DNA of 59,544 nt from assembly GCA_035293805.1 (NCBI GenBank), contig DATGMD010000081.1, positions 1 through 59,544 of the forward strand, given 5' to 3'. Each line of letters opens with the position of its first letter. Within the stretch, counting starts at the first letter, position 1. The DNA is from JAJPHF01 sp035293805. Lineage in GTDB: Bacteria; Chloroflexota; UBA6077; JAJPHF01. Positions 8,823-17,183 of the stretch are shown here, piece by piece. The notes under the pieces were generated by a model, which saw only the letters and a list, made by a program, of their open reading frames with translations, was not told the DNA's origin and did not search any database. The translations under genes were made by a program, and so were the position numbers.

Positions 8823-9572
8823 GTGGAGCTGAAGGAGCTGCTGGCGCGGGTTCCCGGGCTGGAGAAGCGGTTCGTCTACTACCTTGAATCGCTCGGCTAC
8901 ATCCGCCCTACGCGCGTGCCGAAGCGCCGCATCGCCCGCCGCGATTACGCCGAGGCCGACGTGCAGCGCATCCGCGACTTGTGGCGCTATTACCAGCGCG
9001 GCTACTCGTTGCAAGCGGCGCAAGAGCTAGTCGCCCGGCCACGGCACCGCGCCTACGCCCTGCTGCAAGTGCCTTCCCACGACGGCCCCGCGACGCTCGC
9101 CGCGCTGCGCGGACTGCCGGAGGTGCGCGAAGCGTGCCTCCTCTACGGGGCCGACGTCGACGCGCTCGCCGAGCTAGAGGTTGCCGCCGAGAGCGAAGTG
9201 TACGAGGCGCTGAGCCGCCTGGTGAGCCGCCGCGCCGTGGTGGCCGCGCCGCTCGTCCTCCACGTGGCCCGCTGGGTGGAGCGCGGGGCGGCCGCGTCCG
9301 CGGCGGGAGAAGAGGCGTCGTCTATGGAAGCTTACGTGCTGCTCAAGACCCCCGCGAAGCACGTCGAAGCCGTGCTGGCCGAGCTGCAGGCAATACCCGC
9401 CATCGCCGAGGCCAGCGTCATCTACGGCGAGACCGACATCATCGCGCGGGCCGAGGTCGCCGGCCAGGACGAGCTAGACGCGCTCGTCTTCCACCGCCTG
9501 CACGCGATGCCGATGGTCGAGTCCACCCGCACGTTCATCGTCGTGCGCGAGCTGCGCTGGCGCCGTGCCTGA
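8823..9572 (+). CDS. MerR-type DNA-binding domain fused to two Lrp/AsnC effector (RAM) domains
   Basis: A 249-residue predicted regulator. Residues about 10-70 resemble a MerR winged-helix domain (RFVYYLESLGYIRPTR, then DVQRIRDLWRYYQRGYSL). Residues about 75-150 and 165-245 are two Lrp/AsnC ligand-binding beta-alpha-beta-beta-alpha-beta units (AYALLQVPS... and EAYVLLKTPAKHVEAVL...VIYGETDIIARAE). The GTG start follows GAAAGGGGGG. This domain mix is uncommon. It lies downstream of a solute-binding protein gene on the same strand and may sense an amino acid or related ligand; that is inference. Confidence 0.75.
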   Translation: MELKELLARVPGLEKRFVYYLESLGYIRPTRVPKRRIARRDYAEADVQRIRDLWRYYQRGYSLQAAQELVARPRHRAYALLQVPSHDGPATLAALRGLPEVREACLLYGADVDALAELEVAAESEVYEALSRLVSRRAVVAAPLVLHVARWVERGAAASAAGEEASSMEAYVLLKTPAKHVEAVLAELQAIPAIAEASVIYGETDIIARAEVAGQDELDALVFHRLHAMPMVESTRTFIVVRELRWRRA

Positions 9573-9677
9573 CCCTGTCCATCGAGACCGTCGCCGGCTC
9601 CCACCCCTCCGGCTCCGCTCGCCAAACCTAGCGCTGCGCGCCCCGGGCAATATTCCTCGCGGCGTGCGCCGGGGGGA

Positions 9678-9694
9678 TGGCACGCCGCTTGCAT
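9678..9694 (+). promoter_or_regulatory. sigma-54 (-24/-12) promoter candidate
   Basis: TGGCACGCCGCTTGCAT matches the TGGCACG-N4-TTGCA consensus at all fixed positions with exact GG-N10-GC spacing. The ATG of the GlsB-like gene lies about 70 bp downstream, behind AAGGAGG. Whether rpoN exists in this genome is not visible here. Confidence 0.65.
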
Positions 9695-9764
9695 TAGCGG
9701 GGATGACGAAGCAGTCGGCCGAAACTCGCAACGGCCGATGCGAGAGCGGTAAGGAGGGGTTCCG

Positions 9765-10025
9765 ATGAGTATCATTGGCTGGATCATCCTCGGGCTGATC
9801 GCGGGCTGGCTCGCCGGGCTGATTATGCGCGGCGGCGGCTACGGGATCATCGGCGACATCATCCTCGGCATCATCGGCGCGCTCGTCGGCGGCTTCATCA
9901 GCAGCGCGCTGCTCGGCATCGACGTGACCGGCTTCAACGTCACGAGCCTGGTTATCGCGGTGGTCGGCGCGATCATCGTCATCGCCATCGCTCGCGCGGT
10001 GAGCCCGCGGCGGTCGACAATCTAG
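9765..10025 (+). CDS. GlsB/YeaQ/YmgE family membrane protein (transglycosylase-associated)
   Basis: An 86-residue Gly/Ile-rich membrane protein with three hydrophobic segments (about 3-22, 28-50, 58-80). Residues WIILGLIAGWLAG, then GDIILGIIGALVGG, match the family. These small proteins are stress-induced in many bacteria; their biochemical role is unclear. A strong AAGGAGGGG ribosome site precedes ATG 9765. A sigma-54-type promoter lies upstream and a clear terminator downstream, so it forms its own transcription unit. Confidence 0.92.
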   Translation: MSIIGWIILGLIAGWLAGLIMRGGGYGIIGDIILGIIGALVGGFISSALLGIDVTGFNVTSLVIAVVGAIIVIAIARAVSPRRSTI

Positions 10026-10057
10026 CCGCGCCCAGGCGCGGCCACAAACCTGCGACG

Positions 10058-10084
10058 AACCGGGGCCGGTAGGCCCCGGTTTTT
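10058..10084 (+). terminator. Rho-independent terminator
   Basis: AACCGGGGCC pairs with GGCCCCGGTT around GGTA and is followed by a T-run. It lies 32 bp after the stop of the GlsB-like gene. Confidence 0.92.
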
Positions 10085-10136
10085 CGTCTGCCCGCCCGCC
10101 GCGCGGTCGGTCCCCCGATGCGCGCCCGCGCCGGCT

Positions 10137-10212
10137 GGGGGAGCCGCGGCCCAGGCCGGTGTGTGGGTTTGGCTTCGCCAAACGGACACACTATGCCTGG
10201 CCGAGTGCTTAG
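10137..10212. repeat. Stop-codon-associated palindromic element, copy 3
   Basis: The right end (GGCCGAGTGCTTAG, ending 10212) and centre (GTTTGGCTTCGCCAAAC) match copy 1. The left end is degenerate and has lost CTAAGC. On the minus strand its CTAAGC supplies the TAA stop of the oxidase-like gene ending at 10209. Confidence 0.82.
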
Positions 10213-10937
10213 GCGTGCAGGCCGATGGCCTGGGCAATGCCGTCCGCGGCCAGCCAGCGCACCGTGATGGCGCGGCGCAGCGCCAGCCAGCCGCGCGCTC
10301 GGGCCTCGTCCGTCTGCGCGAGGCGGTCGACGAGCAATACTGCCTTCGCCCCGTGCTCCTCCTCGACGCCCGCGTGGACGCTGTAAAAAGCCAGGTACTC
10401 GTCGGCGATGCCGTAGTGCGTGCGGAACGCCTCGTATAGGCGGCGCGATGCCTCCGCGTTGATCGACTCGGTAGCGAGCGCCCCGCCGCACAGCGCCTCC
10501 AGCAGCCCATCGCGCTGCAGCTGGAACAGCTCGTTCTTCTCGATCACGACGTGTGGCAGGTACGTCGTCCCGAACAGCTCCGCCTCGCCGATGCCCAGCC
10601 CCTCGGCCAGCCGCACGTACAGCAGGGCGTGCGCCGACTCCTTGCCGCCCACCAGGTCCTCCCCGGCCTCTTCGAGCAGCACCGGAATGATCGCGCGCTG
10701 CAGGCGCAGGTCGTCCAGGCTCGGCCGCGTGCCGCCGATCGCCGCCAGGCGCACGGCGGCGTGGCGCACCGTGTCGAGGAAGAAGGCTCCCTGCTGCTTG
10801 ATGACCTCGCGAAGCTGCGCGGGGCTGAGCCGCCCGGCGGCCATCGCCTGGAACAACGGGTGGTGCAGCCAGGGATGCGTCTGCCACGCCTCCGCGACCA
10901 GCTGCTTGCCGTAGCTCAGGCTCGTCTCCACGGCCAT
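10209..10937 (-). CDS. Haem-oxygenase-like (TenA/PqqC fold) iron-containing redox enzyme
   Basis: A 242-residue all-helical protein with the TenA/PqqC/haem-oxygenase-like pattern: HPWLHHPLFQAMAAGRLS, FLDTVRHAA, ELFGTTYLPHVV and FYSVHAGVEEEHG. The repeated His and Glu residues fit the haem-oxygenase-like diiron oxidase group rather than a thiaminase. ATG 10937 follows GGAGGGACGAGG; an in-frame GTG 15 bp upstream overlaps that site and was rejected. The stop codon lies in a repeat end. Likely a small-molecule oxidase; substrate unknown. Confidence 0.75.
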   Translation of the reverse strand: MAVETSLSYGKQLVAEAWQTHPWLHHPLFQAMAAGRLSPAQLREVIKQQGAFFLDTVRHAAVRLAAIGGTRPSLDDLRLQRAIIPVLLEEAGEDLVGGKESAHALLYVRLAEGLGIGEAELFGTTYLPHVVIEKNELFQLQRDGLLEALCGGALATESINAEASRRLYEAFRTHYGIADEYLAFYSVHAGVEEEHGAKAVLLVDRLAQTDEARARGWLALRRAITVRWLAADGIAQAIGLHA

Positions 10938-11053
10938 GCCTCGTCCCTCCACGCTGTGCGTCGCGCGCCGCCGTCGTGGACCGCCGCCCGGCAGCGCGTC
11001 GGCGTTGCCCCATTGTACGGCGCGCTTGAGCGCGTCCGCTCGTCAGCGCGGCG

Positions 11054-12541
11054 TTAGGCCTGCGACTGCGCCACGATCAGCTTGAGGCGACCGGCCACGT
11101 CGTTCAGGTGCTCCGTCGCCTGCTGGGTGTCGCGCGTGGCCGCGAGGCTCTGGCCCGTGGCCTGGTTGATGTTCAGCATGGCCGCCGCGATCTGCTCCAT
11201 GCCGGCGGCGTGCTGGCGCACCGCGCCGGCGATCTGCTGCGCCACCTGCGCCGTCTGCTCGATGATGCCCGACAGGTCCTCGATGGTGTGCCCCGCCTGC
11301 TCAATCAGGTGGACGCCCGCGTCCACCCCCTTGGTGCCCTGCTCGGTCGCCATCACGGCCGCGTTCGTCGCCCGCTGGATGTCCGAGAGGATCGTCCGCA
11401 CTTGTGCGGTGGCGCCCTTCGACTGCTCGGCCAGCGTGCGGATCTCGCCGGCCACCACGCCGAAGCCCTTCCCGTGCTCGCCGGCGCGCGCGGCCTCGAT
11501 CGCCGCGTTCAGCGCCAGCAAGTTGGACTGGTCCGCCAGGTCGTTGACCGTCGCGATGATCTCCCCGATCTGCTGCGATTGCTCCGAGAGCGCCAGGATA
11601 TTGTCGGCGATCGACTGCACCTGCTCGCGGATGGCGCTCAGGCCGGCCGTGGCGTGGGCCACGGCCGCTACCCCCTCGCCCGCCACGCGGTTCGCCTGCT
11701 GTGCCGAGTCGGCCACGGTCTCGGCCATGCGTACCGCCTGCTCGGTCGACGCTTTGACCTCGTCCACCGTTGCCGTCGTCTGGGCGATGGCGGCCGACTG
11801 CTCGGTGGCGCCCGCGGACTGCTGGGCCACGGCGGCCACGATCTCCGCCGTCGAGGTGGAGAGCGCGGCGACGTTCTCGCGGATGCGTGCGGCCAGCCCC
11901 GCCGTGATGCTCCGCGTCACCCACCAGGCGACCGCGAGCCCCAGCAGCAGCGCGAGGGCGAGCGCACCGCCCAGCAACGGCAGCGAGATGGACGCCCGGG
12001 CCGCGACGGCGTTGTTCATCGCGATGCCCTTCTGGCGCTGTAGGTCTTGCAGCTCGTCGATCGCCTGACTAGCCTGAGTGAAGAGGTTCGCGGCGGTGCC
12101 TGCGCGCTCGGCGTCGGCCTCGGCCGATTGCCCCGCGTCTTGGAGCGCCATGTAGCGATTGCGAGCCGCCACGTACTGGGGATATAGCTCGTTCCACCGC
12201 TGCAGGCCCGCCTGCTCGTCGGGGGTGAGATTGGTCGCCGCGTACGTCCGCGTGTTGTCGTCGATCTGCTTCAGCCAGCGGGCCTCGTCGGCACGCACCT
12301 GCGCCCGCTCCGTCGCGTCGTCGATGCCGTACAGCAGGCTGCCCATGCGGAGCTGCCCGAGCGCTTGCTCGATGTCGGCGAGCTGCAGCGAGGGCTCCAG
12401 GCCGTCAGCGTAGAGCGCGTGGAACTCGCTCGTGAGATCGGTCGTGTTCTTCCAGCCGATCAGACCGACGAGCAACAGGAGCGCGAGCAGCACCGCGAAA
12501 CTCGTCAGCAGGCGAGTGCGAATGCCCTGTTGACCGTTCAT
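11054..12541 (-). CDS. Methyl-accepting chemotaxis protein
   Basis: A 495-residue chemoreceptor. TM1 lies at about 10-30, followed by an extracellular four-helix-bundle sensor (about 30-190), TM2 at about 190-212 and a long cytoplasmic coiled coil. The signalling tip (LADQSNLLALNAAIEAARAG) contacts CheA/CheW. Flanking Gln/Glu/Ala-rich stretches could hold methylation sites. ATG 12541 follows GGGAGAG. No che genes or flagellar genes are in the window, so the pathway it feeds is elsewhere. It is preceded by an AT-richer region that probably holds its promoter. Confidence 0.94.
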   Translation of the reverse strand: MNGQQGIRTRLLTSFAVLLALLLLVGLIGWKNTTDLTSEFHALYADGLEPSLQLADIEQALGQLRMGSLLYGIDDATERAQVRADEARWLKQIDDNTRTYAATNLTPDEQAGLQRWNELYPQYVAARNRYMALQDAGQSAEADAERAGTAANLFTQASQAIDELQDLQRQKGIAMNNAVAARASISLPLLGGALALALLLGLAVAWWVTRSITAGLAARIRENVAALSTSTAEIVAAVAQQSAGATEQSAAIAQTTATVDEVKASTEQAVRMAETVADSAQQANRVAGEGVAAVAHATAGLSAIREQVQSIADNILALSEQSQQIGEIIATVNDLADQSNLLALNAAIEAARAGEHGKGFGVVAGEIRTLAEQSKGATAQVRTILSDIQRATNAAVMATEQGTKGVDAGVHLIEQAGHTIEDLSGIIEQTAQVAQQIAGAVRQHAAGMEQIAAAMLNINQATGQSLAATRDTQQATEHLNDVAGRLKLIVAQSQA

Positions 12542-12796
12542 ATAGGCGCTCTCCCGTCGGAGGGCTCGTGTGGAACAATCTCCTGTTAGGTTAATCTGCT
12601 AACTGAGTCGAAACAAGAAGGGCGCCGCGGGAAACGATGACCAGTTGGCAATACTGAACGCAAGCGGGTGCGAACCAGTGTATCCTAGGCGCAACCTGCG
12701 GGACGGCCCGTGCTCTCGGTGCCGAGGCGCGCGGGCGCGGCGCCATCGCGCTAGTATAGAGGCCATCCGAACCAATCAGGCTGGCGGAGGTGAACG

Positions 12797-13909
12797 ATGC
12801 AGGGCCATCCCTATCGCGCCCACCGCGCCCCGCTCCTCGTCCTCGTCGTGGTGTGCCTGCTGGCCGCGTGCAGCGGCCCGACCGCGCAGCCGCCCGCCGC
12901 GCCCGCGACCGCCGCCCCGGCCGCCGGCGCCGCCACGTCCGCACCCAGCGCCGCGCCGGCGCCCGCCGCAGGCGCGCCGCCGGCCACCGCCGGACCGGCC
13001 CGCCCCTTCGATCTCGGGGTGGTCGCCTTCGTCTCCTACTTCTATCCGATGTGGATCGCGGCCGAGAAGGGCTTCGGCGCCCAGCAGGGCCTTGACATCC
13101 AGCTCACCACGCTCCAGACCAACGAGGCCGTCGCAGCGGCGGTCAGCGGCTCGCTCGACGTGCTCATGTGCCCCACCGACGCCTGCGTGACCGCGGTGGC
13201 CAAGGGCGCCCAGATGAAGATGGTGAACGACTACCTCACCCAGGCGCCCTACAACCTCATGGCCCGCCCAGAGATCCAGAGCTTCGCCGACCTGCGCGAC
13301 AAGAAGATCGGCGTGTCTAGCCTCACTACCGGCTCGGGCTCGCTCGCGCGTATCATGCTCAGCTCGCAGGGACTGCAGCCCGCGGACTACACGCTCGTGC
13401 AGGCCGGCGGCAATCCTCAGCGCTACGCCGCCTTGCAGTCGGGCGGCGTCGACGCGGCGATGCTCTCCGACCCCGCCAACTTCGAGGCGATGATCGAGGG
13501 CTACCGCGACCTGATGGACTTCTCGAAGGTGGTGCCCCAGTACTCGTTCGCTTCCGACTGGGTGACGAATGACTGGCTCAGTCAGGGCGATCACCCCGAT
13601 GTGCTGGTGCGCTTCCAGGTAGCGCAGGCGGCGGCCAGCCGCTGGGCGCAGGACCCCGCCAACAAGCAGGCGCTCATTGACCTGATCGTCGACAAGACGA
13701 AGGCCTCCCAAGCGGTGGCCGAGCGCATTTACAACTTCTACATCGTCACCGATCCGGGCATCATGGGAGTGGACGATCTCCGCACCGAGCCGGTGGACTC
13801 GGTCGTGCGCATCCTGCAGGACGAGGGGACGATCACCGACATGCCGCCGGCGAGCCAGTGGCGCGACCCAACTTACATCCAGCGGGCGCGGCAGCTCCTC
13901 GCGCGGTGA
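12797..13909 (+). CDS. ABC-type substrate-binding lipoprotein (NMT1/SsuA-like)
   Basis: A 370-residue lipoprotein with the lipobox LLAAC at about 26-30, an Ala/Pro linker, then a two-lobed binding domain from about residue 72 (DLGVVAFVSYFYPMWIAAEK). The middle holds the family's VLMCPTDACV and GVSSLTTGSGS ligand-pocket regions. ATG 12797 follows GGCGGAGG. It stands alone, divergent from the chemoreceptor and convergent with the MoxR gene; no transporter partner is adjacent. Ligand not predictable. Confidence 0.85.
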   Translation: MQGHPYRAHRAPLLVLVVVCLLAACSGPTAQPPAAPATAAPAAGAATSAPSAAPAPAAGAPPATAGPARPFDLGVVAFVSYFYPMWIAAEKGFGAQQGLDIQLTTLQTNEAVAAAVSGSLDVLMCPTDACVTAVAKGAQMKMVNDYLTQAPYNLMARPEIQSFADLRDKKIGVSSLTTGSGSLARIMLSSQGLQPADYTLVQAGGNPQRYAALQSGGVDAAMLSDPANFEAMIEGYRDLMDFSKVVPQYSFASDWVTNDWLSQGDHPDVLVRFQVAQAAASRWAQDPANKQALIDLIVDKTKASQAVAERIYNFYIVTDPGIMGVDDLRTEPVDSVVRILQDEGTITDMPPASQWRDPTYIQRARQLLAR

Positions 13910-13936
13910 CGGCCTGCGGCGGTGAGCGCCGCCCAG

Positions 13937-14929
13937 CTAGACGCCGGCGGGAGTGGCGTGGAGTAGGTCCGCGACCAGGGCATCGGCGGTGATGCCCTCG
14001 GCCTCGCCCTCGAAGTTCAGCAGCACGCGGTGGCGCAGCGCCGCCGGGGCCACCGCGCGCACGTCGTCGATCTCCGCCTGCTGCCGCCCGTCGAGCAGCG
14101 CCACGATCTTCGCCGCCAGCACCAGCGCCTGCGCGCCACGCGGACTCGCGCCGTAGCGCGCGTACCGCCGCAGCAGTGACGGCGCCAGCTCGCTCGTCGG
14201 ATGGCTCGCCACCACCAGGCGCACGGCGTAGTCGACGATAGCGGGATCGGGCGTGATGTCCCGGGCGAGCTGGCTCATCCACAGCAGCGTCGGTCCGTCG
14301 GTCACCCGCGCCACCGGCGGCAGGTCGCCGCCGGTCGTGCGGTTCAGGATCTCCACCAGCTCGTCGGGCTGCGGGAAGTCCACCTGCAGCTTGAACAGGA
14401 AGCGGTCGAGCTGCGCCTCGGGCAGCGGGTACGTCCCCTCCATCTCGATCGGGTTCTGCGTGGCGAGCACGAAGAACGGCGGCTCCAAGCTGTGGATCGT
14501 GTTCGCCACCGTCACCGTGCGCTCCTGCATCGCCTCCAGCAGCGCCGACTGTGTCTTCGGCGTCGCACGGTTGATCTCGTCGGCCAGCACGAGGTTGGCG
14601 AACACCGGGCCGGGCTGGAACTGGAAGCGGCGCCCGCCCTCCGGCGTCTCGGTGAGCACGTTGGTGCCCACGATGTCGGCGGGCATGAGGTCGGGCGTGA
14701 ACTGGATGCGGCTGAAGCGCAGGTCGAGCACGTCGGCCAGCGTCCGCACGAGCATCGTCTTGCCGAGGCCCGGCACGCCCTCCAGCAGCGCGTGGCCGCC
14801 GGCGATCAGGCAGATCAGTACGTGGCGCAGCACGGCCTGCTGGCCTACCAGCCGCCGCGCCACCTCGCCCTCGATGCGCGCGGCGATCGCCCGGAAGTCC
14901 TCCGCCGGGCGTGTATCGGTCGTTGTCAT
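13937..14929 (-). CDS. MoxR family AAA+ ATPase
   Basis: MoxR ATPases act as chaperones for metal insertion or complex assembly. The 330-residue product has Walker A GVPGLGKTML (about 48), Walker B LVLADEINRA (about 110), sensor ATQNPIEMEGTYPLPEAQLDRF and a C-terminal lid. It is unusual in being alone: no DUF58/VWA or transglutaminase gene follows, as is common for MoxR. Start ATG 14929 lies in a short divergent promoter region shared with the HIT gene. Confidence 0.92.
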   Translation of the reverse strand: MTTTDTRPAEDFRAIAARIEGEVARRLVGQQAVLRHVLICLIAGGHALLEGVPGLGKTMLVRTLADVLDLRFSRIQFTPDLMPADIVGTNVLTETPEGGRRFQFQPGPVFANLVLADEINRATPKTQSALLEAMQERTVTVANTIHSLEPPFFVLATQNPIEMEGTYPLPEAQLDRFLFKLQVDFPQPDELVEILNRTTGGDLPPVARVTDGPTLLWMSQLARDITPDPAIVDYAVRLVVASHPTSELAPSLLRRYARYGASPRGAQALVLAAKIVALLDGRQQAEIDDVRAVAPAALRHRVLLNFEGEAEGITADALVADLLHATPAGV

Positions 14930-15043
14930 CGTCGTCTCCCCTGCGCGGGCCGCGCCACGGGCGCGCGTCTACTTGCCTGTACCATACTGTAGCTGGTGAG
15001 GCGACAGACTCGCTCGGTATCCACGAGGGCACGAGGGGGATGG

Positions 15044-15565
15044 ATGGATCGGCTGTGGACCCCGTGGCGGATGGCGTTCATCGAGCAGGCGAGCGCGGCC
15101 GCCCCGGCGGAGCGGCCGGCCTGCTTCCTGTGTGCGAAGCCGGCGGAGGGCGCGGCGCGCGATCACGCGAACCTGATCCTGTATCGCGGCCCGCGCGCCT
15201 ACGTGCTGATGAACCTCTACCCGTACAACTCCGGCCACCTGATGGTCGCCCCCTACGCCCACGGCGGCGACCTTGTCGCGCTGCCCGCGCCGACGGCCGA
15301 CGAGCTATTCGCTCTCACCCAGCGCGCGGTCGGCGCGCTGAGCGCCGAGTATCATCCCGATGGCTTCAACGTCGGCATGAACCTCGGCCAGGCGGCGGGC
15401 GCCGGCGTGCCCAATCACCTGCACCTGCACGTCGTGCCACGCTGGAACGGCGACACCAACTTCATGCCGGTCGTGGGTGACACGAAGGTGCTGCCCGAGT
15501 CGCTGGAGCAGACCTACGACCGGCTCTGGCCGCGCTTTCACCCCGAGACGCCGACCGGCCACTGA
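15044..15565 (+). CDS. HIT family hydrolase (Ap4A phosphorylase/hydrolase-like)
   Basis: The 173-residue product begins MDRLWTPWRM, typical of the HIT subgroup annotated as AP4A phosphorylase or Hit-like. CFLC at about 25-28 may be part of a zinc site. The nucleotide-binding core is NLYPYNSGHLMV, and the His triad lies in NHLHLHVVPRW (about 122-132). It hydrolyses nucleoside phosphoramidates or dinucleoside polyphosphates in the family. ATG 15044 follows GAGGGGG; the frame extends upstream without family similarity. Confidence 0.92.
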   Translation: MDRLWTPWRMAFIEQASAAAPAERPACFLCAKPAEGAARDHANLILYRGPRAYVLMNLYPYNSGHLMVAPYAHGGDLVALPAPTADELFALTQRAVGALSAEYHPDGFNVGMNLGQAAGAGVPNHLHLHVVPRWNGDTNFMPVVGDTKVLPESLEQTYDRLWPRFHPETPTGH

Positions 15566-15690
15566 GCCGATAATCCCGGCTGCCCGCTTCGCCACTTGCT
15601 ACACTACTCCTGGGGACAGGCAGCAGGCCTGCTCCCGCCGTGCTCGCTCGTCAGGGAGGGGCGCGGGGTACTCATGGAAAGGAACGAGCC

Positions 15691-16050
15691 ATGCCGTTAG
15701 TGCTGCTGGCGGTGCTGGTGATCCTCGCAATTGCGGTGTTCTTCTGGATGGTCGGGGCCGTCGTACAGTTACTGCTGATGCTGTTCGTGGCAGGCCTCGT
15801 AGGCTGGCTGGCGGACTGGATCATCACCCAGGTCATGCCCGGCCGCCATGCCTATGGATGGCTCGGGGCGATCGCGGCCGGCCTCGTCGGAAGCTGGCTC
15901 GGTGTTGGCCTATTCGCAATGCTGGGCTGGCACCGGATCGGGCCGGTGCTGTTCAGCATCCCGTTGCTGCCGGCGCTGGTCGGGGCGATCGTCCTTGCCG
16001 TCATTGTCGACCTGGCGGGCAAGGCGCTCGTGCGCCAGCGGGCGCTCTAA
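15691..16050 (+). CDS. GlsB/YeaQ-like membrane protein, longer variant
   Basis: A 119-residue polytopic membrane protein. An N-terminal helix (about 3-35) is followed by three segments with the family's GWLADWIITQVMPG, AYGWLGAIAAGLVGSWLG and Gly-rich helices. It is related in pattern to the protein at 9765 but longer by an extra first helix. ATG 15691 follows AAAGGAACG. The TAA stop is formed by the first bases of the repeat at 16047. Likely an envelope stress protein; role unknown. Confidence 0.8.
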   Translation: MPLVLLAVLVILAIAVFFWMVGAVVQLLLMLFVAGLVGWLADWIITQVMPGRHAYGWLGAIAAGLVGSWLGVGLFAMLGWHRIGPVLFSIPLLPALVGAIVLAVIVDLAGKALVRQRAL

Positions 16051-16120
16051 GCGGCCGGCCCAGCTTGGGGTGTGGTTTGGCGAAGCCAGACCACCACCAT
16101 ATCCCTGGCCAAGGGCTTAG
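16047..16120. repeat. Stop-codon-associated palindromic element, copy 4
   Basis: A 74-bp variant that begins CTAAGCGGCCGGCCCAG, has GTTTGGCGAAGCCAGAC at its centre and ends GGCCAAGGGCTTAG. The first TAA terminates the 15691-16050 gene. Terminal CTAAGC/GCTTAG and the central hairpin are conserved while the flanks vary. Confidence 0.85.
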
Positions 16121-16150
16121 AGCGCCTTGCGCGCAAGATGAGCGGCCAGC

Positions 16151-16186
16151 GTCTCGTAGGGGCGGCTCTCGTGGCCGCCCGCGGCC
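16151..16186. repeat. 36-bp dispersed repeat, copy 1
   Basis: The sequence starting GTCTCGTAGGGGCGGCTCTC is identical over 36 bp at 45330-45365. It contains GGGCGGC facing GCCGCCC and so can fold. Related shorter forms (TGTAGGGGCGC...GCGCCCTG) occur near 42400 and 45440. A CCGCTGTAGG string follows both copies within 90 bp. Confidence 0.75.
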
Positions 16187-16273
16187 TGTGGCGCGGAATA
16201 CTGCAAGCGCCACTGCCGCCACCCCCCGGCCAGCCGATCGCTCAGTCTGGCTGCAAGCCGCTGTAGGCGGCGG

Positions 16274-17011
16274 CTACTGCTGGCGGGCCTGCTGGTCGGC
16301 CTGGATCGTGGCGAGCAAGTTCACGCCGTAGCGGGCCGCGGCGGCGTAGCTGATCTCCTGCGCCTCGCGGAAGAACTGCTTGCAGGTCCGCACCACCAGC
16401 GGGTCGCCCGCCGCGATCGCCTGCGCCAGCACGATCGCCTCCTGCAACACCTGCTCCGTGGGCACGACGCGGTTCACGAGCCCCAGCGCCTGCGCCTCGA
16501 CGGCGCTTAGCTCGCGGCCGGTGATGATCAACTCGAACGCCTGCTTCGTCGGTAAGGCTTTCGCCACGTACGACATGACGATCGTCGGCGGAATGCCGGC
16601 CTTGATCTCCGGGAAGCCAAAGCGCGCGTCGGCAGCGGCCACGGCGAGGTCGCAGCGCGCGACGAGCCCACAGGCGGCGCCCAGCGCCTGGCCCCGCACG
16701 GCGGCGATCGTCACGCACGGCGCCTCCACCAGCAGAGCGTTGGCGCGGGTGATCACCTCCAGCTCCGTCCGGATGCCTACGGGCGTCAGGCGCTCGTGGC
16801 CCGCGCCCCGCATGCGCCCCAGCGAGAACTGCTCCCCGGCGCCCTGCAGCACGAGCACCGCGCAGTCCGGCGTGCGCGCCGCCTCCAGCAGCCCCTCGGC
16901 GAGCTGTTCCAGCATCGTGCGGGTGATCGCGTTGCCCGCCTCGGGATTCTCCAGAGTCGCGGTCCAGATGCCGCCCTGTCGCGTGAAGCGCACCGCGCCG
17001 TCGCTCGCCAT
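16274..17011 (-). CDS. Enoyl-CoA hydratase/isomerase (crotonase) family protein
   Basis: A 245-residue crotonase-fold protein. The oxyanion-hole region is VRGQALGAACGLVARCD (about 105-120), followed by FGFPEIKAG. The first catalytic Glu position of true hydratases is not obvious, so isomerase or another crotonase activity is possible. ATG 17011 follows GGGAGAGAGGGCG; a longer in-frame start at 17056 was rejected. It lies 172 bp downstream of the helicase gene on the same strand. Confidence 0.87.
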   Translation of the reverse strand: MASDGAVRFTRQGGIWTATLENPEAGNAITRTMLEQLAEGLLEAARTPDCAVLVLQGAGEQFSLGRMRGAGHERLTPVGIRTELEVITRANALLVEAPCVTIAAVRGQALGAACGLVARCDLAVAAADARFGFPEIKAGIPPTIVMSYVAKALPTKQAFELIITGRELSAVEAQALGLVNRVVPTEQVLQEAIVLAQAIAAGDPLVVRTCKQFFREAQEISYAAAARYGVNLLATIQADQQARQQ

Positions 17012-17183
17012 CGCCCTCTCTCCCTCTCGCGGCCGCGGCCTTCGCCCCGGCGGCATCGCCGTTCGCCTGCCAGCCGATCACCGCCGCGGGCACCGCTACC
17101 TGGAGGATACCCGCGACGTCGTCCGGCCGTGTCCGCGTAGTCTCGCGGGGCGGAGTGGCGGGGGTACCATCCGTGCCGCCGAC

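Noticed and set aside
13937..14929. A complete MoxR-VWA gene cluster
   Set aside because: Only the MoxR ATPase is present; flanking genes are a binding protein and a HIT hydrolase, with no VWA or DUF58 protein.
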